64,000 nt of DNA from Delphinus delphis (lineage: Eukaryota > Chordata > Mammalia > Artiodactyla > Delphinidae). Numbering within the stretch: the stretch's first letter is position 1; every line of letters starts with the position of its first letter. Both the position numbers and the translations under genes were made by a program. The notes beneath the pieces are model-generated. The model was not told the origin of the DNA. It saw only the letters and a program-made list of their open reading frames with translations, and did not search any database. This document shows positions 20,770 through 32,344 of the stretch, piece by piece. The stretch lies in the NCBI RefSeq assembly GCF_949987515.2, contig NC_082688.1, positions 107,363,893-107,427,892 on the forward strand, read 5' to 3'.

Positions 20770-22180
20770 AACGGATTCATGATGCTCTTTGTGCAAAAAC
20801 AAAAAATCCTCCTGTGGCTACAATCAGAGCCACAGTCGCGTGGTCCATGAGGCAGGCCAGAGCACCGGCCCGCCCCATCCTCGCAGACGGCCAGTCGGCC
20901 ACTTTGACTGATGCCAGAAAGGACCAGGGGAGCAGGCGGCTTTGGGAGGGGACAGCCCTGGGCCTGCGGTAGAAAGTCGAGGCTGTGAAAAAATGAGTGG
21001 GAAATGAAGTCAAGGAGCAGAGGGAAATGGCAGATCTGTTAACAGGCTGTTTTTGCTTTTGTCTCTGGAGGAAGAGGATGGAAAGTAGAGAGGACAGTCA
21101 CAGCGCCTTCCTGCCCTGCCCGCCGGGTGGGATTGTGCTAGATAGCGGCTGATAGAGGTGGAAACCGGGGAAGACAAGATAAAGGGGCGGCACACAGGCA
21201 GCAGACCCTCGGAGCCAGAGCCGGGGAGGCGCAGGAGGGGAGAGAAAGAGGGTGAGGAAGCTGGGAGGACGGCCTCACCAAAAAGGACCCTGCAGAAGCT
21301 GCGGGCCGGGGCCTCTGTCTGGGAAGGAGATGCTGTGCTCTGGCTCAGGCCCTGGGGCAAATCCCACCTCCTCCAGGATTCTCACCCGTCCTGAGTGCCG
21401 GGGCTGCAGAGGGTGGTCAGATAGAAACTCAGCTCCCTCCAGGGGTGTGTGCTGCAGGTTAGATGGCTGTTACAAGTGGCAACTCAACTAAAAGGCTGAT
21501 TCCACATCTTCCCTGTCCATGGATTCTTCCGTTCCTCCCCGTGACCCCCGACCTCTGGGGCAGCCGCAGGGGGTCTCTGGTGACTAGAGCAGCAGCCACT
21601 CTGCGGAGAAGGCTGGGGTGGTACCCGCTTGGTTCCAGGGCCTCTTCTGGCTTCGGGCATCAGCGGGCACGTGGGGAGCCTGCGTGAGCAGCGCTTGTGT
21701 GTGTGTGTGTCCCCCACGCTGCACGCACCGCTCCCCCCTCTGCTCTCCCTCCTGAGAAGGAGCCTGGCGCTGCCATCCACGCAGGGCGCAGTCATCGTGT
21801 AGACGCCTGGGCTGTCTGACCTGGTCACCCTGCGTCGTGACACTCTCGCCACTGCTTCCTTACAGAGCCAGGCGAGGCACGGACCCAAGAGACGGCAAGG
21901 AGCTGGCGTCAGGAAGAGCCCGGAGGCGGCTGCCCCTGTCCCCGCGGCTGACCCTGGACAGTCATCTTCTCTCTGAACCTCCGCTTCCTGCTCTGTCCTC
22001 AGCCTCCAGCGCCGCTTCTGGCTCCTGCTCTAGCAGGCTGAGGTCTGGGATGGCCTTGCCGTCACTCACCCACGCGGCCGTCCTGCCTCAGAAGCTCAGG
22101 ACACAGCCCATCCCCCCTGCCCCCCGCAGAATCCTGCTCTCTGCACAGCATCCCTTCCTCAGCTCGTTCCTTGACTCGGC
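20770..22180. other. long unique GC-rich segment, no gene recognised
   Basis: No repeat family was recognised over 1.4 kb. A (GT)7 run lies at about 21695-21709. Open frames at 21010-21360 (-), 21484-21888 (-) and 21837-22193 (+) have no domains and overlap frames on the other strand. Confidence 0.35.
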
Positions 22181-22184
22181 CCCT

Positions 22185-22330
22185 ATTTCCTGAACACCTT
22201 CTGTGTGCCAGCCCCGGGCTGAGACGTGGGGACACAGTGGGGACAACAGCGACCAGCTCCCACCCCGATGGGGCTCTCGGTTGAGAGGTGATGACGAGAA
22301 ATGAACGACTGATCATTGCCAAGCACAGGG
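22185..22330 (-). repeat. L2-related fragment
   Basis: cctgaacaccttctgtgtgcc, agccccgggctgagacgtgg and gatggggctctcggttgag match the reverse-orientation L2 3' signature. Confidence 0.55.
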
Positions 22331-23510
22331 AGTGCTGTTAAGGGTTCTGTGAGAGATAAAGGCTGGGGAGGAGGTATGTGTCAAGGAAGAATACATCACT
22401 TCCTCATCCAGGCCACAGACTTCTTGTGTGAGTAGGTATTTCAATGGCAAAGTTGCAGATCTCACTGGAGAAAGGACAGAAAGGTGAAAGGCGAAGGACA
22501 GAGGCAAAAGGCAGAAAAGAGAAAGGGACGAGCTTACAGAGATGAGCCGGGCATTGTGTGCTAACACGGTATTTATAGAGCTCTGATAACTCCCTAAACT
22601 CGATTATCTGGGCAGGGAGGAGGCACTTTGATGTCTGTAAGAATCTTCCAAGAAACCCAGCCAGGCCTCCTAACTTCTAGAAAGTTACACTCTGAGATCA
22701 TCAAAGCTTAAGGAGCAAAAGTGCTTGGTTGAGCAAAGGGACACCCAGGAAATGCTGCCTCGAACCAAAGGAACATGTGTTCCGAACACAAAACTGGAAG
22801 GGAAAAGATATCCTACTCCATGTGATAATATCAATAATAATAAAAGCCAAGTCTGGATAAACTGTGCAGCAGATGCTTGTCTTCTGTTTCCATGCCCCTT
22901 TCCTCCTGCCCTGGCCCTTCTCCTCTCAGTGTTCTCCGTGGGCACCCAGCACTCTCAGAAGACAGCATGTGAGTTACTCATTCACACTAAGGTGTTCATG
23001 ACTGACTTGCACTTTAAAATGGGACAGATGGAAGGATCATTGGTGCAATTTTCCCCAGTCCATGGAGGAGAGCTTTGAGACCTGTAGGAATCCTACAAAG
23101 CCCTCACAGAAAGAGAATTTACTTCGCCTAAAGCTGCCCTTGAAAACACCATCTCCTATCCACGTGGTACTTTATTTCTGCCTCCGTCTCATTCTAGTAT
23201 TCAACTTTTGCAACTTCCAAAAGAAAGTCCTATCAAGAAAGAAGTGGATCCCATGTGGCCTGGAATTGGGCCCAAGGAAGTACAACCCTGTCCTGGGCTT
23301 CTGGTCCCCTTGGTCCCCTCAGCCCTGGCCTCTGGGCCAAGATCCCCAGGGATGGCAGAGAATGTGGCAAGATGAAAGAAGATCACCCAGTAAACACCAT
23401 GACAAAGCAGACAGTCCCTGCCCCTATTCTCTAAGCTTCTTTTCATCCCAGGAATGTGTGTGTGAGAGGCAAAGCCAAGGGCTTTATCTGCTGCCACCGG
23501 GTGTCCTGGA
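22331..23510. other. unique sequence, no gene recognised
   Basis: No repeat was recognised. The block around 22565-22720 holds several GATA-like cores and could be regulatory, but this rests only on texture. Confidence 0.35.
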
Positions 23511-23514
23511 AAAG

Positions 23515-23575
23515 GCCTGGATTTGGACTCGGAAGACCCAGGTTTGACTTCCGGCTCTCTCATGGTTATGGAGAC
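23515..23575 (+). repeat. MIR fragment
   Basis: ctggatttggactcggaagac, then ccaggtttgacttccggctc, is the 5' body of plus-strand MIR. Confidence 0.55.
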
Positions 23576-23579
23576 TAAC

Positions 23580-24300
23580 ATGGGTGTGGAGACTCGCCAG
23601 TGTGCCTCACTGGGTCTGGTGAGAACCTATTGGGATGGGGTTCCCGTGTGCACCCCGGCCTTTAGGGACTGTGCTTATTATCAGCCTGGGGGTCTGGAGG
23701 CGCAGGGAGGGGGACAGATGGATGACAAGGGTCTCCGCCGTTCTCGGTGTCATCCGCAGGCCTCGAGCCCCTCACCCTCTTGGAGGAGTAAGACCCGCCT
23801 GCGGGGTTTGCGTGTGTGTTAAGTTAGGTTCCCGAGGCCACTTTGCACGGTAAAAACTACCTTCAAATGGAGTTTGAAATTAAATTTCCCCAGGAGCACT
23901 CCAAAACAGACCCATGAGATATTAAGTTTGACTCCATAGAGAAGTCTCCAAATGCTCACCGTATGCATTTATTTTCTTAAAGTTGAGGCAAAAACTTGAG
24001 GCCTGATGGTCTCATTTTCCCTCTTGCAGCCAACACAGGCTGGCCTAGCCCACCGTGGCCCACCTCTTCCTCTCTGCCCCAACTCTCCGAGGAGGGGGCC
24101 AGGAGGACGACCTCTAAGCCCCACTGGCACCTCTCCTCTGCCCTGCTCACCAGGGACCCAGACCAGGCTCTGTGCCAAGCCACAAACGGCTATACCCACA
24201 GCAGCCACGCCTTACCGCGTGGGACTACAGGCCACGCATCCAGCCGGCCACCTTACTTGTTTGAATTCTGGCCTCAGGACCATCCCTTGAGAAGCTCCCT
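23580..24300. other. unique sequence, no gene recognised
   Basis: No repeats were recognised. The block 23850-23990 is AT-rich and non-repetitive (gtttgaaattaaatttcccc, gtatgcatttattttcttaa) and is a possible conserved element. Confidence 0.3.
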
Positions 24301-24304
24301 TATT

Positions 24305-24375
24305 GGACCTGCTTAATGGGTGAGGAAGCTGAGTCTTGGAAAGGTTAAGTAATTCATCCAAGCAAATGGCAGGGG
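24305..24375 (-). repeat. MIR fragment
   Basis: gtgaggaagctgagtcttgg, then aaaggttaagtaattcatcc, is reverse-orientation MIR core. Confidence 0.6.
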
Positions 24376-24438
24376 GGCAACGCACCACTTTCTTTCTTAA
24401 CCACGTTCTCTGAGGGGCTTTATAAAAACGGCAGCTGC

Positions 24439-24441
<3 letters not shown>

Positions 24442-24483
<42 letters not shown>
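24442..24483 (+). repeat. (AC)n microsatellite
   Basis: About 20 perfect AC units. A long pure run of this kind is likely to be length-polymorphic. Confidence 0.97.
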
Positions 24484-24485
<2 letters not shown>

Positions 24486-24949
24486 CTGTACGCAGACCTC
24501 CACTATGAGCAAAGAGGATCCGTGAAGGACTGAGCACAGACCATACTTTCAAGACTTTCCTTGGGGCCTGGCACAGTTTGGGTGTGGGGCGTTCAGGGGT
24601 GCGGTGTAACAGAAATGAAGGTGGGTCTTCGAGTTTTCTACCTGCTCTCGGGCTGGACCTTCCCAGCTGGCTGCCCTTGGGTTTCATCCCTTATATTCTT
24701 ACTGAGCTCCTACCAAGAACAGGCTCTGGTGAGGCCTTCCGGGGTTGCAAGAGAGTCAGAGAAGGAAGGGCCTGTGCCCTCCTCAGCCAGAGCTCACCAG
24801 TGGGATAACAGGTCTCCAAAAGCCCAGAGCCCAGGGGGGCAACCCCCGCACACACCAGTATCCTCCACCCTCCCCAGCATTTCAGCTCCGAGGCAGGCCA
24901 GTAGGGTTGAGAGCCAGGGACAGAGAGAAAGGCCAGGAATGGTGGCGGG

Positions 24950-25600
24950 GAACCACCCCTCTGCGGCGCCCTCGGCGGCCCCGCTGAGGGGAGGAAAGGG
25001 GTGCATTCTCGTGAGAATTCTGATAAATGGGCTCCTCCACCCCTCCCCCTCCCCCAATTAAAGCGAAGCCGTCCGAGCGGAGATGCAGAAACCACTTCCA
25101 AGCCAGGCATGACATCAACATTTCAGCGATAAGCGGTGGACAATGGGGTGTTAGACTAATAGAAAAACACCGCTGGATAAGGCCGGCTCCTGATACCCAG
25201 GCTGATGGGAAATACCATTGTCTGTCCGCTGTCAGCTGAGTCCCGGGGCGACAGGGATTCCAGCGGCCGCAGGCAGCAGCCGGGGGAGGGGCGGCGGCCG
25301 GTGGGGCTGGGGGAGGGCGCCTCGGAGAGGGGGGGCGGGCGGGGGGAGGGGCGTGGGAGACGGTGCTCAGAGGCTCCAGGACGGGAGGCGGAGGGTGCTC
25401 TGGGCGTGGCAAATAGAGGACGCCCCGCTCTGTCCCCGCCTCGTCTGTTGGGGAAAGTGTCTCCCTCGCCCGGCCTCCTAGAAGCCTGCGACAGCGACGT
25501 GGAGCCTGCTGTTCCCAAGCTTGGGGGCCCGCAGCAGCCCGGAGAAACCCGAGGGCTGGGCAGAAACGGAAGAACCACACTTCTCTCCACGCCCCTGGGA
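24950..25600. promoter_or_regulatory. CpG island, candidate promoter or regulatory element
   Basis: By hand count, 25201-25500 holds about 27 CpG in 300 bases, with GC near 68% and a CpG observed/expected ratio around 0.75. That is far above the rest of the window except the L1 5' UTR. It carries Sp1-like GC boxes (gaggggcggcgg, ggggggcgggcgg), no TATA box and no recognised repeat. It is followed at 25660 by old L1. The 232-codon minus-strand frame here (24882-25580) is a by-product of few stops in GC-rich DNA. I cannot identify a first exon or a direction of transcription. A methylation-free enhancer or orphan CpG island is equally possible. Confidence 0.55.
25018..25235. promoter_or_regulatory. 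possible conserved non-coding block beside the CpG island
   Basis: This unique block has several GATA-like cores (ctgataaatggg, agcgataagcgg, ctggataaggcc) and AT islands within GC-rich DNA. That contrast suggests selection against drift, but it is not proof. It adjoins the CpG-dense part at 25235-25500, so the two may form one regulatory unit. Confidence 0.3.
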
Positions 25601-25654
25601 CCGTGCTGCTTGACCGTGTTCATTGCTCACACGTGAACTTGATGCTTTGAGTCT

Positions 25655-25930
25655 CAGCATTTTGGAAAATTTTTATTAAAGTAATATGTGCACAGTTTTT
25701 ATATTTTAAATCAATTAGTAACAAAAGAAGGTTTAACAACAAAACTGGTTTCCTGCAGTCCGCCCCCCCATCGCCCTTCCCATCCTGTCCCCTGCCCTGT
25801 TCTGCTCCCCAGAGGCAACCAAACCACTGTCAGCCTCTGGTGCTGCATCTGGTGTTTGCCTCTCTGTTTCCGCATAATGTACTTATGTCGCCATGTCTTT
25901 GTTTATCAGTTTTAGACATCATCTAATGGC
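25655..25930 (-). repeat. old L1M 3' UTR fragment
   Basis: attaaagtaatatgtgcaca, tctgctccccagaggcaacc and aaaccactgtcagcctctgg match the reverse-oriented old L1 3' UTR. Confidence 0.6.
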
Positions 25931-25989
25931 TTCTTCATATGGCAAGTAAGAACTCAGTAATTTTACACTACTCCCCTTTTTACTTTTTC

Positions 25990-26637
25990 TCTCTCATCTT
26001 TCCAATACAATACTTGAGTAAAATAATAATAGGTGATTATTTCTGACAATAAAAATATTGCTGTAACCCTGTTTCATAGATCCTGTGTTCTGTACTTTCT
26101 TGATTTTATTCCTTTGTCTTAACTGGAACACCTCCTTCAGTCCCTTCCCAAGAAATAGTACGTTTTTCATTTGCTAAGTTACTGAATTCTAAATAGGAAG
26201 GTTTTTTTTTTTTTAAGGATTTTAAAACAATTTAAAAAGTATTTTAAAAGGATTGCTCCTTTGTCTTCTAGAAGCTGTCAGACTTCTCAAGACACCATTC
26301 TGATTCCTGAGTCTTTGTATGGGACCCTGTCTTATTGTTTTGGACAATCAATCAATAGGCTGGAAACTCACCTCCTTTAATTCTGGGGGAAAATTGTGTA
26401 TTATTTCTTGGCTAATTTCTACCCTTTCCCATTTTCTCTATTCCCTTCTTCTAGAACTTCGATTAATTGGACATTAAATGTCCTAAATGGATAGTCTAAA
26501 TGTCTCATCTCTTATCTCGCATCTTCTATTTCTTTATCTTTTTGTTCTACTTTTGGGAAGATGTCTTCAACTTTATCTTCACATCCTGCCATAAAATCCT
26601 TTTTTTTCTATTATATTTTGATTTTCTAGAGATCTTT

Positions 26638-26668
<31 letters not shown>

Positions 26669-26935
26669 CTGTACGCAGGCCTCTCACTGTTGTGGCCTCT
26701 CGTTGCGGAACACAGGCTCCGGACGCGCAGCCTGTGGGATCTTCCCAGACCGGGGCACGAACCCGTGTCCCCTGCATCGGCAGGGGGACTCTCAACCACT
26801 GCGCCACCAGGGAAGCCCCTTTCTTGCTTTTTGATTGCTGCTTTTTCATAACTTCTAGCCTTATTCCATTAAGGCAAAATCTTATCATCCAAAATATTTT
26901 AATTACGATGAATCATTTTTAAGTTTTCTTCTGCT
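25990..26935 (-). repeat. old L1/HAL1-like fragment split by a SINE
   Basis: ttctagaacttcgattaattg, tttttgttctacttttggga, agatgtcttcaactttatct and tttctagagatctttcttgc reproduce, in reverse, the 5'/ORF1-proximal region of old L1 or HAL1. The CHR SINE at 26648-26818 interrupts it. The subfamily is not certain. Confidence 0.5.
26648..26818 (-). mobile_element. CHR-family SINE with internal deletion
   Basis: Minus-strand copy with a long T tail and a perfect 14-bp TSD ctttcttgcttttt at 26634-26647 and 26819-26832. The body goes directly from ggacgcgcag to cctgtgggatc, lacking about 43 bases present in the other copies. The last bases and TSD are intact, so the deletion is internal. Confidence 0.94.
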
Positions 26936-26939
26936 CCTT

Positions 26940-27690
26940 GCATTGTGTGTTACCTTCAAGATCCTTTTATCTGTTTGTCTTGATTTCTCTCCCTCCACTC
27001 TGCCAGATGCTCCTGGATCAGGAGCCTCCCCAGTTCAGGTTCCACCCGAAGACAGTTTACTTAGTACCTACCACCTGCCAAGCCCTAGGATTATGCTGGA
27101 GAGCTCATGGAACCCCTTCCTCTGGCTGAGAAGAATGGTGAACTCAGTGAGGAACGACTTGGCCTACATCCTGTGGGAGATGGGAGCAGTGCTGGACCAG
27201 GCAAGCCCAGCCCATGACCTCGACCTCGACCTCCACCACCACAGAGGACACAGCTGACAGGTGGCCAGGTCTCCCTCCCCTCTCACCTCTCTGTGTATCA
27301 CTTCCTCTCCCTCCCTCTGTTTTTCTTTGCCCCTCTGATGACAGATCACGATCGGGTAAAGACATTTAGTATGAATTGCACAAATTGCACGAAAGAGAGC
27401 CTTGGATATTCTATGCATAATTTTTAAGTGAAGAAATAGAAATTTTAAAATTTTATATAAATAAATCTGTCAATTATCCAACTAAAGGGAAAACAAAAAC
27501 AAAATGTGATACTGGCGATAAGAGGGGTTAGATCTCAGGAACTTACTTTGGATGAGACAAGAAGCTGCCAGAGTGGCCAGTCTTTGGCTTCGGGCTGAAG
27601 CGTGTTGAATGAACCTGGATGCTGTTTAGTTTTGAAGGAAAACGGCATAGTTAGAGAACAAGGTTTCATTGGAGAGTTCACAGTCTTTTT
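26940..27690. other. unique sequence, no gene recognised
   Basis: A weak reverse-orientation L2-like patch occurs at about 27050-27145. A short tandem (gacctc)n lies at about 27218-27233. No exon is supported. Confidence 0.35.
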
Positions 27691-27699
27691 TAGATCTCT

Positions 27700-27830
27700 G
27701 CCGGAGACCATGTGTCAAATCTCATGAGAGGATTCTGATTGGTTCTGCGCAGGTCACACATCTGAACCAATCACTATGGGGAAGGGAGTAAACGGTTAGA
27801 ATTGGACCAGGCCAGGTCATAGGCCACCCA
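27700..27830 (+). repeat. ancient interspersed repeat, same unassigned family
   Basis: gattctgattggttctgcgc, aggtcacacatctgaaccaa and tcactatggggaagggagta form the end of the family also seen at 16715-17130 and 43170-43700. Confidence 0.4.
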
Positions 27831-27834
27831 TGGG

Positions 27835-28980
27835 GCCTCTGTGTTTGATACCCCATTAGACCCAGATAGGTTCAAGTCATGCTCCCCCAGTGAAAGCTTC
27901 CTGTCCCTTAAAATCAGCCACACAATAGACATCTCATCAGTGCCTCTCAGAATAAAGCACTATCTTCGGCTTTGTGGGAGAAAACAAAGATTAGTCAGAC
28001 TCATCTGGCCAAAAGGGGCTTAGAGCCAGTAAGAGATTTAGTTATGTGCATAAATATCTATAACAGAATGCAGTTGGGCCCTAAAGGCACAAATAGAGCG
28101 CTTTTATAGGCCACAGAAGGGAGATCTCTGAGGGGTCACCCGTGGGAACCAGGGCAGAAGAATAATCCTATAACCTTGGGGGTTCATTGGATGGAACGAC
28201 CAAGGTGAGGGAGCATCAATCCTGTTCACCCAGAGCTGGCTGGATGCCTGGGCACAACTTCTTGAAGGTCCTTCCATGCCTCCAAGGTGCTGTTTTCTCT
28301 TTCAGGTCCAACCTCCCATTCTTCTGCTCACTTTCTCAGCTCACGTCAGGACCCTGATTCCTCCCTTTCTCATCCACCGGGCTGGTCCATCCAGTGTTTA
28401 CCTGCGTCCTGCCAGCATTTCTGCTTCTGATTCCTGAGCTCCATCAAGGAACCTGGCTGGTGATGACTTTAGGTCAGATTTGGCCCCAGACTTTGTTCTA
28501 AGCGTCTCTTAACCAAATGCTTCAGCCTCTAACCCCTGGACTTCTAAGTGATCCTCAGTCAGTTGACAAGAACTCTCTCTCCAATCACAGCCAACCTGCT
28601 ACATGGGGAAGCTCAGCCTTTTAGAATATCCCCCTTTTCATCCCATCTTATCCCCCCACCCACGATCCCATTGGAAGGTTGAATTTTCATAAAAGAGGGA
28701 AAGTGGATGCGGCTAGATGGAAAGGAGACAATGCTGCTTGGAGGTGGGGACATGGCTGGTTAGAAGGGAAATCTCAGCCAGCCAGCTAGATTGGCCTCTG
28801 GGGTCCCATCAGTTCATAATTTCAGTTTACTCAGTAAATGGGTTTCACAACTCTACGTGCTCCAGAAAATACATGCGGTTTTTTCCCCCACACTGGCTAG
28901 AATGTGAAAAGTTGTCAGTCAAATAGTTATTTGCTCCGTGAGAAGCGCACAGTGGGTTAAATCTTTTCCTTTCTTAATGA
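27835..28980. other. unique sequence, no gene recognised
   Basis: Moderate-GC unique DNA. No repeat family or exon could be supported over 1.1 kb. Confidence 0.35.
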
Positions 28981-28984
28981 CTCT

Positions 28985-30510
28985 CTGAGTGAATTAACTC
29001 CTTTTTTAAAAAAATTGAGGGAACGTTTACATAACATAAAATTAATCATTTTAAGGTGCGTATTTGGTACCATTTAGTATGTTCACAATGTGCTGCAGCC
29101 ACAGCTGTCACCACTATCAAGTTCCCAAACATGTTCATCACCCCAAAGGAAACCCATATCCATTAAGCAGTCACTTCCCATTCCCGCCTTGCCTAAACTC
29201 CTGGCAACCACCAACCTGCTTTCCGTCTTCATAGATTTACCTATTCTGGGTATTTCATATAAATGGAATCATACAGTATGTGATTTTTTTGTGCCTGGCT
29301 TGTTTCACCCAGCATAATATTTTCAAGGTTCATCCGCGTTGTAGCCTGTGTCAACACGTCATTCCTTTTCTTATAACTGAATAAATTTCAGTGGTCTGTG
29401 TAACCACATTTGTTTATCCGTTCATCTGTTGATGGGTATTTGGTTTGTTCCCACCTTTTATCTGTTGTGAATATGCTGCTGTGGGTGTTCATGTATAAGT
29501 GTTTGTTTCGTGTACCTGTTTTCTATGATTCTGGGCACAGACCTAGAAGCGGAATTTCTGGATCGTGTGGCAATTCTATGTTTCATTTTTTGAGAAACCA
29601 CCGTACTATCTTCCACAGCAGCTGAACTATTTTACATTCCCACCAGTGATGTATGATGGATCCGATTTCTCCACATCCTCTCCAACACTTGTTATTTTCC
29701 GAGTTTTTGCTTTTTCTTAAATAGCCGTCCTAGTGGGTATAAAGTGGTAGCTCATTGTGGTTTTTGTTTGCATTCCCCTAAGCACTAATGATGTAGAGCG
29801 TATTTACATGTGCTTTTTAGCCATATGTGTATCTTCCTTAGAGAAATGTCTTTTAGACATTTGCCCATTTTTAAATTGAGATTTCTGTCATTTTGTTGTT
29901 GAGTTGTAAGAGTTTTTTTTAATATATTCTAGATATTAGATGTTTATCAGATATATGATTTACAAATACTTTCTACCATTCTGCAAGTTCTCTTTTCACT
30001 TGCTTAATGCATGAAAGTTTTTAATAAGTCCAACTTCTCTATTTTTCTTGCCACTCATGCTTTTGGTGTAATCGCTAAGAAAACATTGCCAAATCCAAGT
30101 TCATCATGATTTATCCCTATCTTCTCTTCTGAGTTTTATAGTTTTAGCTCTTATATATAGGCTGTAGATCCCTTTAGAGTTATTATTGTATATGGTGTGA
30201 GGAAGGGGTCCAACTTCATTTTTTGGCATGTAGATATCCAGTTGTCCCAGCACCGTTGTTGAAGAGACTATTCTTTCCCCATTGAATGTTCTTGGCCCTG
30301 TTGTTGAAAATCAATTGGCCATGGATGTATGAATTTATTTCTGGGTTATTTTAGTTAAATTCTATTCCATTGGTCTATATGTTTATCCTTATACCAATAC
30401 CACACTCTTTTGATTACTGTAGGCTTGGAGTAAGTTTTAAAATTGGGAAGTGTGAGCTATCCAATTCTGCTCTTCTATTTCAATATTGCTTTGGTGAATT
30501 AAAAGCGATT
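28985..30510 (-). repeat. L1 (L1MA/MB-like), 5'-truncated, about 1.5 kb
   Basis: Read on the minus strand this is ORF2 C-terminal region plus 3' UTR. On the plus strand the order is cataacataaaattaatca, cataaatggaatcatacag region, catctgttgatgggtatttg, ctggatcgtgtggcaattct, ctccacatcctctccaacac and cagcaccgttgttgaagaga. Frames are broken throughout, so there is no functional ORF. Confidence 0.88.
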
Positions 30511-30569
30511 TTAATTACATGAAGGTCTCCTGTGTTTGGTGAAACTCACCCAAGTCATCCCAGGAGGCA

Positions 30570-30705
30570 ACTTGTTATAGTAGAGGGATCCTTGGAGACC
30601 TGAGTTCTGGTTCTGACTTTGCCACCAACTCTCTAGGTGTCCTTTGTAAACCACACCTCCTCTTTAGGTTTTTACTCCTTTGCAAAATGGAGACAAGGGG
30701 TCTCA
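30570..30705 (+). repeat. MIR fragment
   Basis: gacctgagttctggttctga, ctttgccaccaactctctag and tcctttgcaaaatggagac follow plus-strand MIR. Confidence 0.7.
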
Positions 30706-31054
30706 AACTTACATTTTCTCCTTGGAGTGGGACCTGAAGCTTTTTAATAAGCTCATCCTGAAAAACGCTTGGAATTCTCAAATTGAGGAGCCAGGTACCA
30801 GAGGAGTGAACGTCAGCCAGCTCCCCTCCCACAAACCCCACAACTATAGCTACCTGGCTTCTGCCTGCTCCTTCCTGGGTCATCAGTAAAGGTGTTATTC
30901 TAGCAAGCACTAAACTGGCAGAGGGGTGAGAAGTCTGGGCCAAGGAGAAAGTCAGATTTTGGGTCACCTTTAGTTCTTCCTCTAGCTGTCACTGAATTAT
31001 GCTTGGTGTTCTCTAGAACTTGACTGATGAATGAAGAGTGAAGTCTCGTATATT

Positions 31055-31190
31055 TTAGATGGCACTCACTCATTCATTGATCCAAAAACATTTATAGGGA
31101 ACTATTATGTACGAGGCAAGTTGGGTACTACGGGCTATACAAGGATAAATTAGCTATGAGTCCCACCCTCTGGTTTCACATTTGAATAAT
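31055..31190 (-). repeat. L2-related fragment
   Basis: ctcattcattgatccaaaaac, atttatagggaactattatg and tacgaggcaagttgggtact match the reverse-orientation L2 3' end. Confidence 0.6.
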
Positions 31191-31199
31191 ATCAAGGGG

Positions 31200-31680
31200 A
31201 ATTTTAATTGTTTTGAAAGTCCCTAATTTTTTCATTGATTTGGGTATTGCTTTCAATTTTTTAAATTGCTACTGCACGTATTAATGACCTTACAGGAAAT
31301 CAAAGCCCCAGGCATAAAAGGTCAACTACAACACACCTGAAGCCACTTTCCACACCAAGCAATTTAGTACAGTTGGGGTTACATGCTGAAATCAGGGTGC
31401 ACCTTCTACCACAGCTGGCCTTCTTAACTTGATCTAATTTCACTGAATTATTTTCTTGCAGAGATATAGTCCAAACTGCAGAATGAGTGCTAGAATGCCA
31501 CCATCTCAATAGTCAGTTTGCTTCTGCCTCTTGTCCCCGTTTCTGCATCAACTGCCCCCATCTCATGTTCTAATGTTGGAGTGTGGTTGTATCATCAGGA
31601 GGCTACTACAGAGGTGATAGCGGCTTGTACAAGGTGGTGGACTACATATGGCGCGGGAGAGAGAGAAACAGGTATCAAGA
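31200..31680. other. unique sequence, no gene recognised
   Basis: AT-moderate unique DNA without a recognised repeat. Confidence 0.35.
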
Positions 31681-31693
31681 ATTACTCCTAGAG

Positions 31694-31886
31694 GGCTTCC
31701 CTGGTGGCGCAGTGGTGGAGAGTCCGCCTGCCGATGCTGGGGACGCGGGTTCGTGCCCCGGTCTGGGAAGATCCCACATGCCGCGGAGCGGCTGGGCCCG
31801 TGAGCCATGGTCACTGAGCCTGCGCGTCCGGAGCCTGTGCTCCGCAACGGGAGAGGCCACGGCAGTGAGAGGCCTGCGTACCGCAG
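31694..31886 (+). mobile_element. CHR-family SINE lacking its A tail
   Basis: Near-consensus body from ggcttccctggtggcgcag to gaggcctgcgtaccgca, but the poly-A tail is missing and no TSD is visible. The 3' junction reads gtaccgcagacagagcac. Either the tail was deleted afterwards or this copy was carried by a rearrangement. Confidence 0.92.
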
Positions 31887-31889
31887 ACA

Positions 31890-32260
31890 GAGCACAAAGA
31901 AGAGGTCAGGGCTGGAGACGAGTGGGTGGTGGGAGAAACAGGGGGTCTGGATGCGACTGCAGAGTGGGGAGAAAACCCAGACCCTGAGGGGCACCAACTT
32001 TATAGGTTGGAGGGACGGTTTCCTGCAATGGACACTAAGAAGTGACCAGAGAAGTCAGAGGAGACAAGGAGCTGCAGAAGCACCAGATGCAAAGGAACCG
32101 AGGGCTTCAAGGTGGAGGAGGGAATCGTAGACAAAGTCAAATGCTGCTGAAAGGTCAAGATGAATAGAGAAAACGTTCATCGGATTCAGTGACACTGAGG
32201 TCACTGGTGACCCTAGATCTGTCCCAGTGGCCTCATGGGGGAGGCGTGGTTGAAGTGGAC
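31890..32260 (-). repeat. L2-related ancient repeat
   Basis: ctgaggggcaccaactttat, caaagtcaaatgctgctgaa, aggtcaagatgaatagagaa and actgaggtcactggtgaccc match in order a long, old mammalian repeat that I place, tentatively, with L2. Confidence 0.45.
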
Positions 32261-32344
32261 CACGGAGCAAGTGAGGAAGCGGAGAAAGTAGAGGCAGCTC
32301 CTCTGGGAAGCTTGGTTTCCAAACAGTCTATTCCAGCCCTTCCC

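Noticed and set aside
24882..25580. 232-codon minus-strand open frame over the CpG island
   Set aside because: High GC with few stop codons explains it. The translation is Pro/Arg/Ala-rich low complexity with no domain, and all other frames are also partly open.
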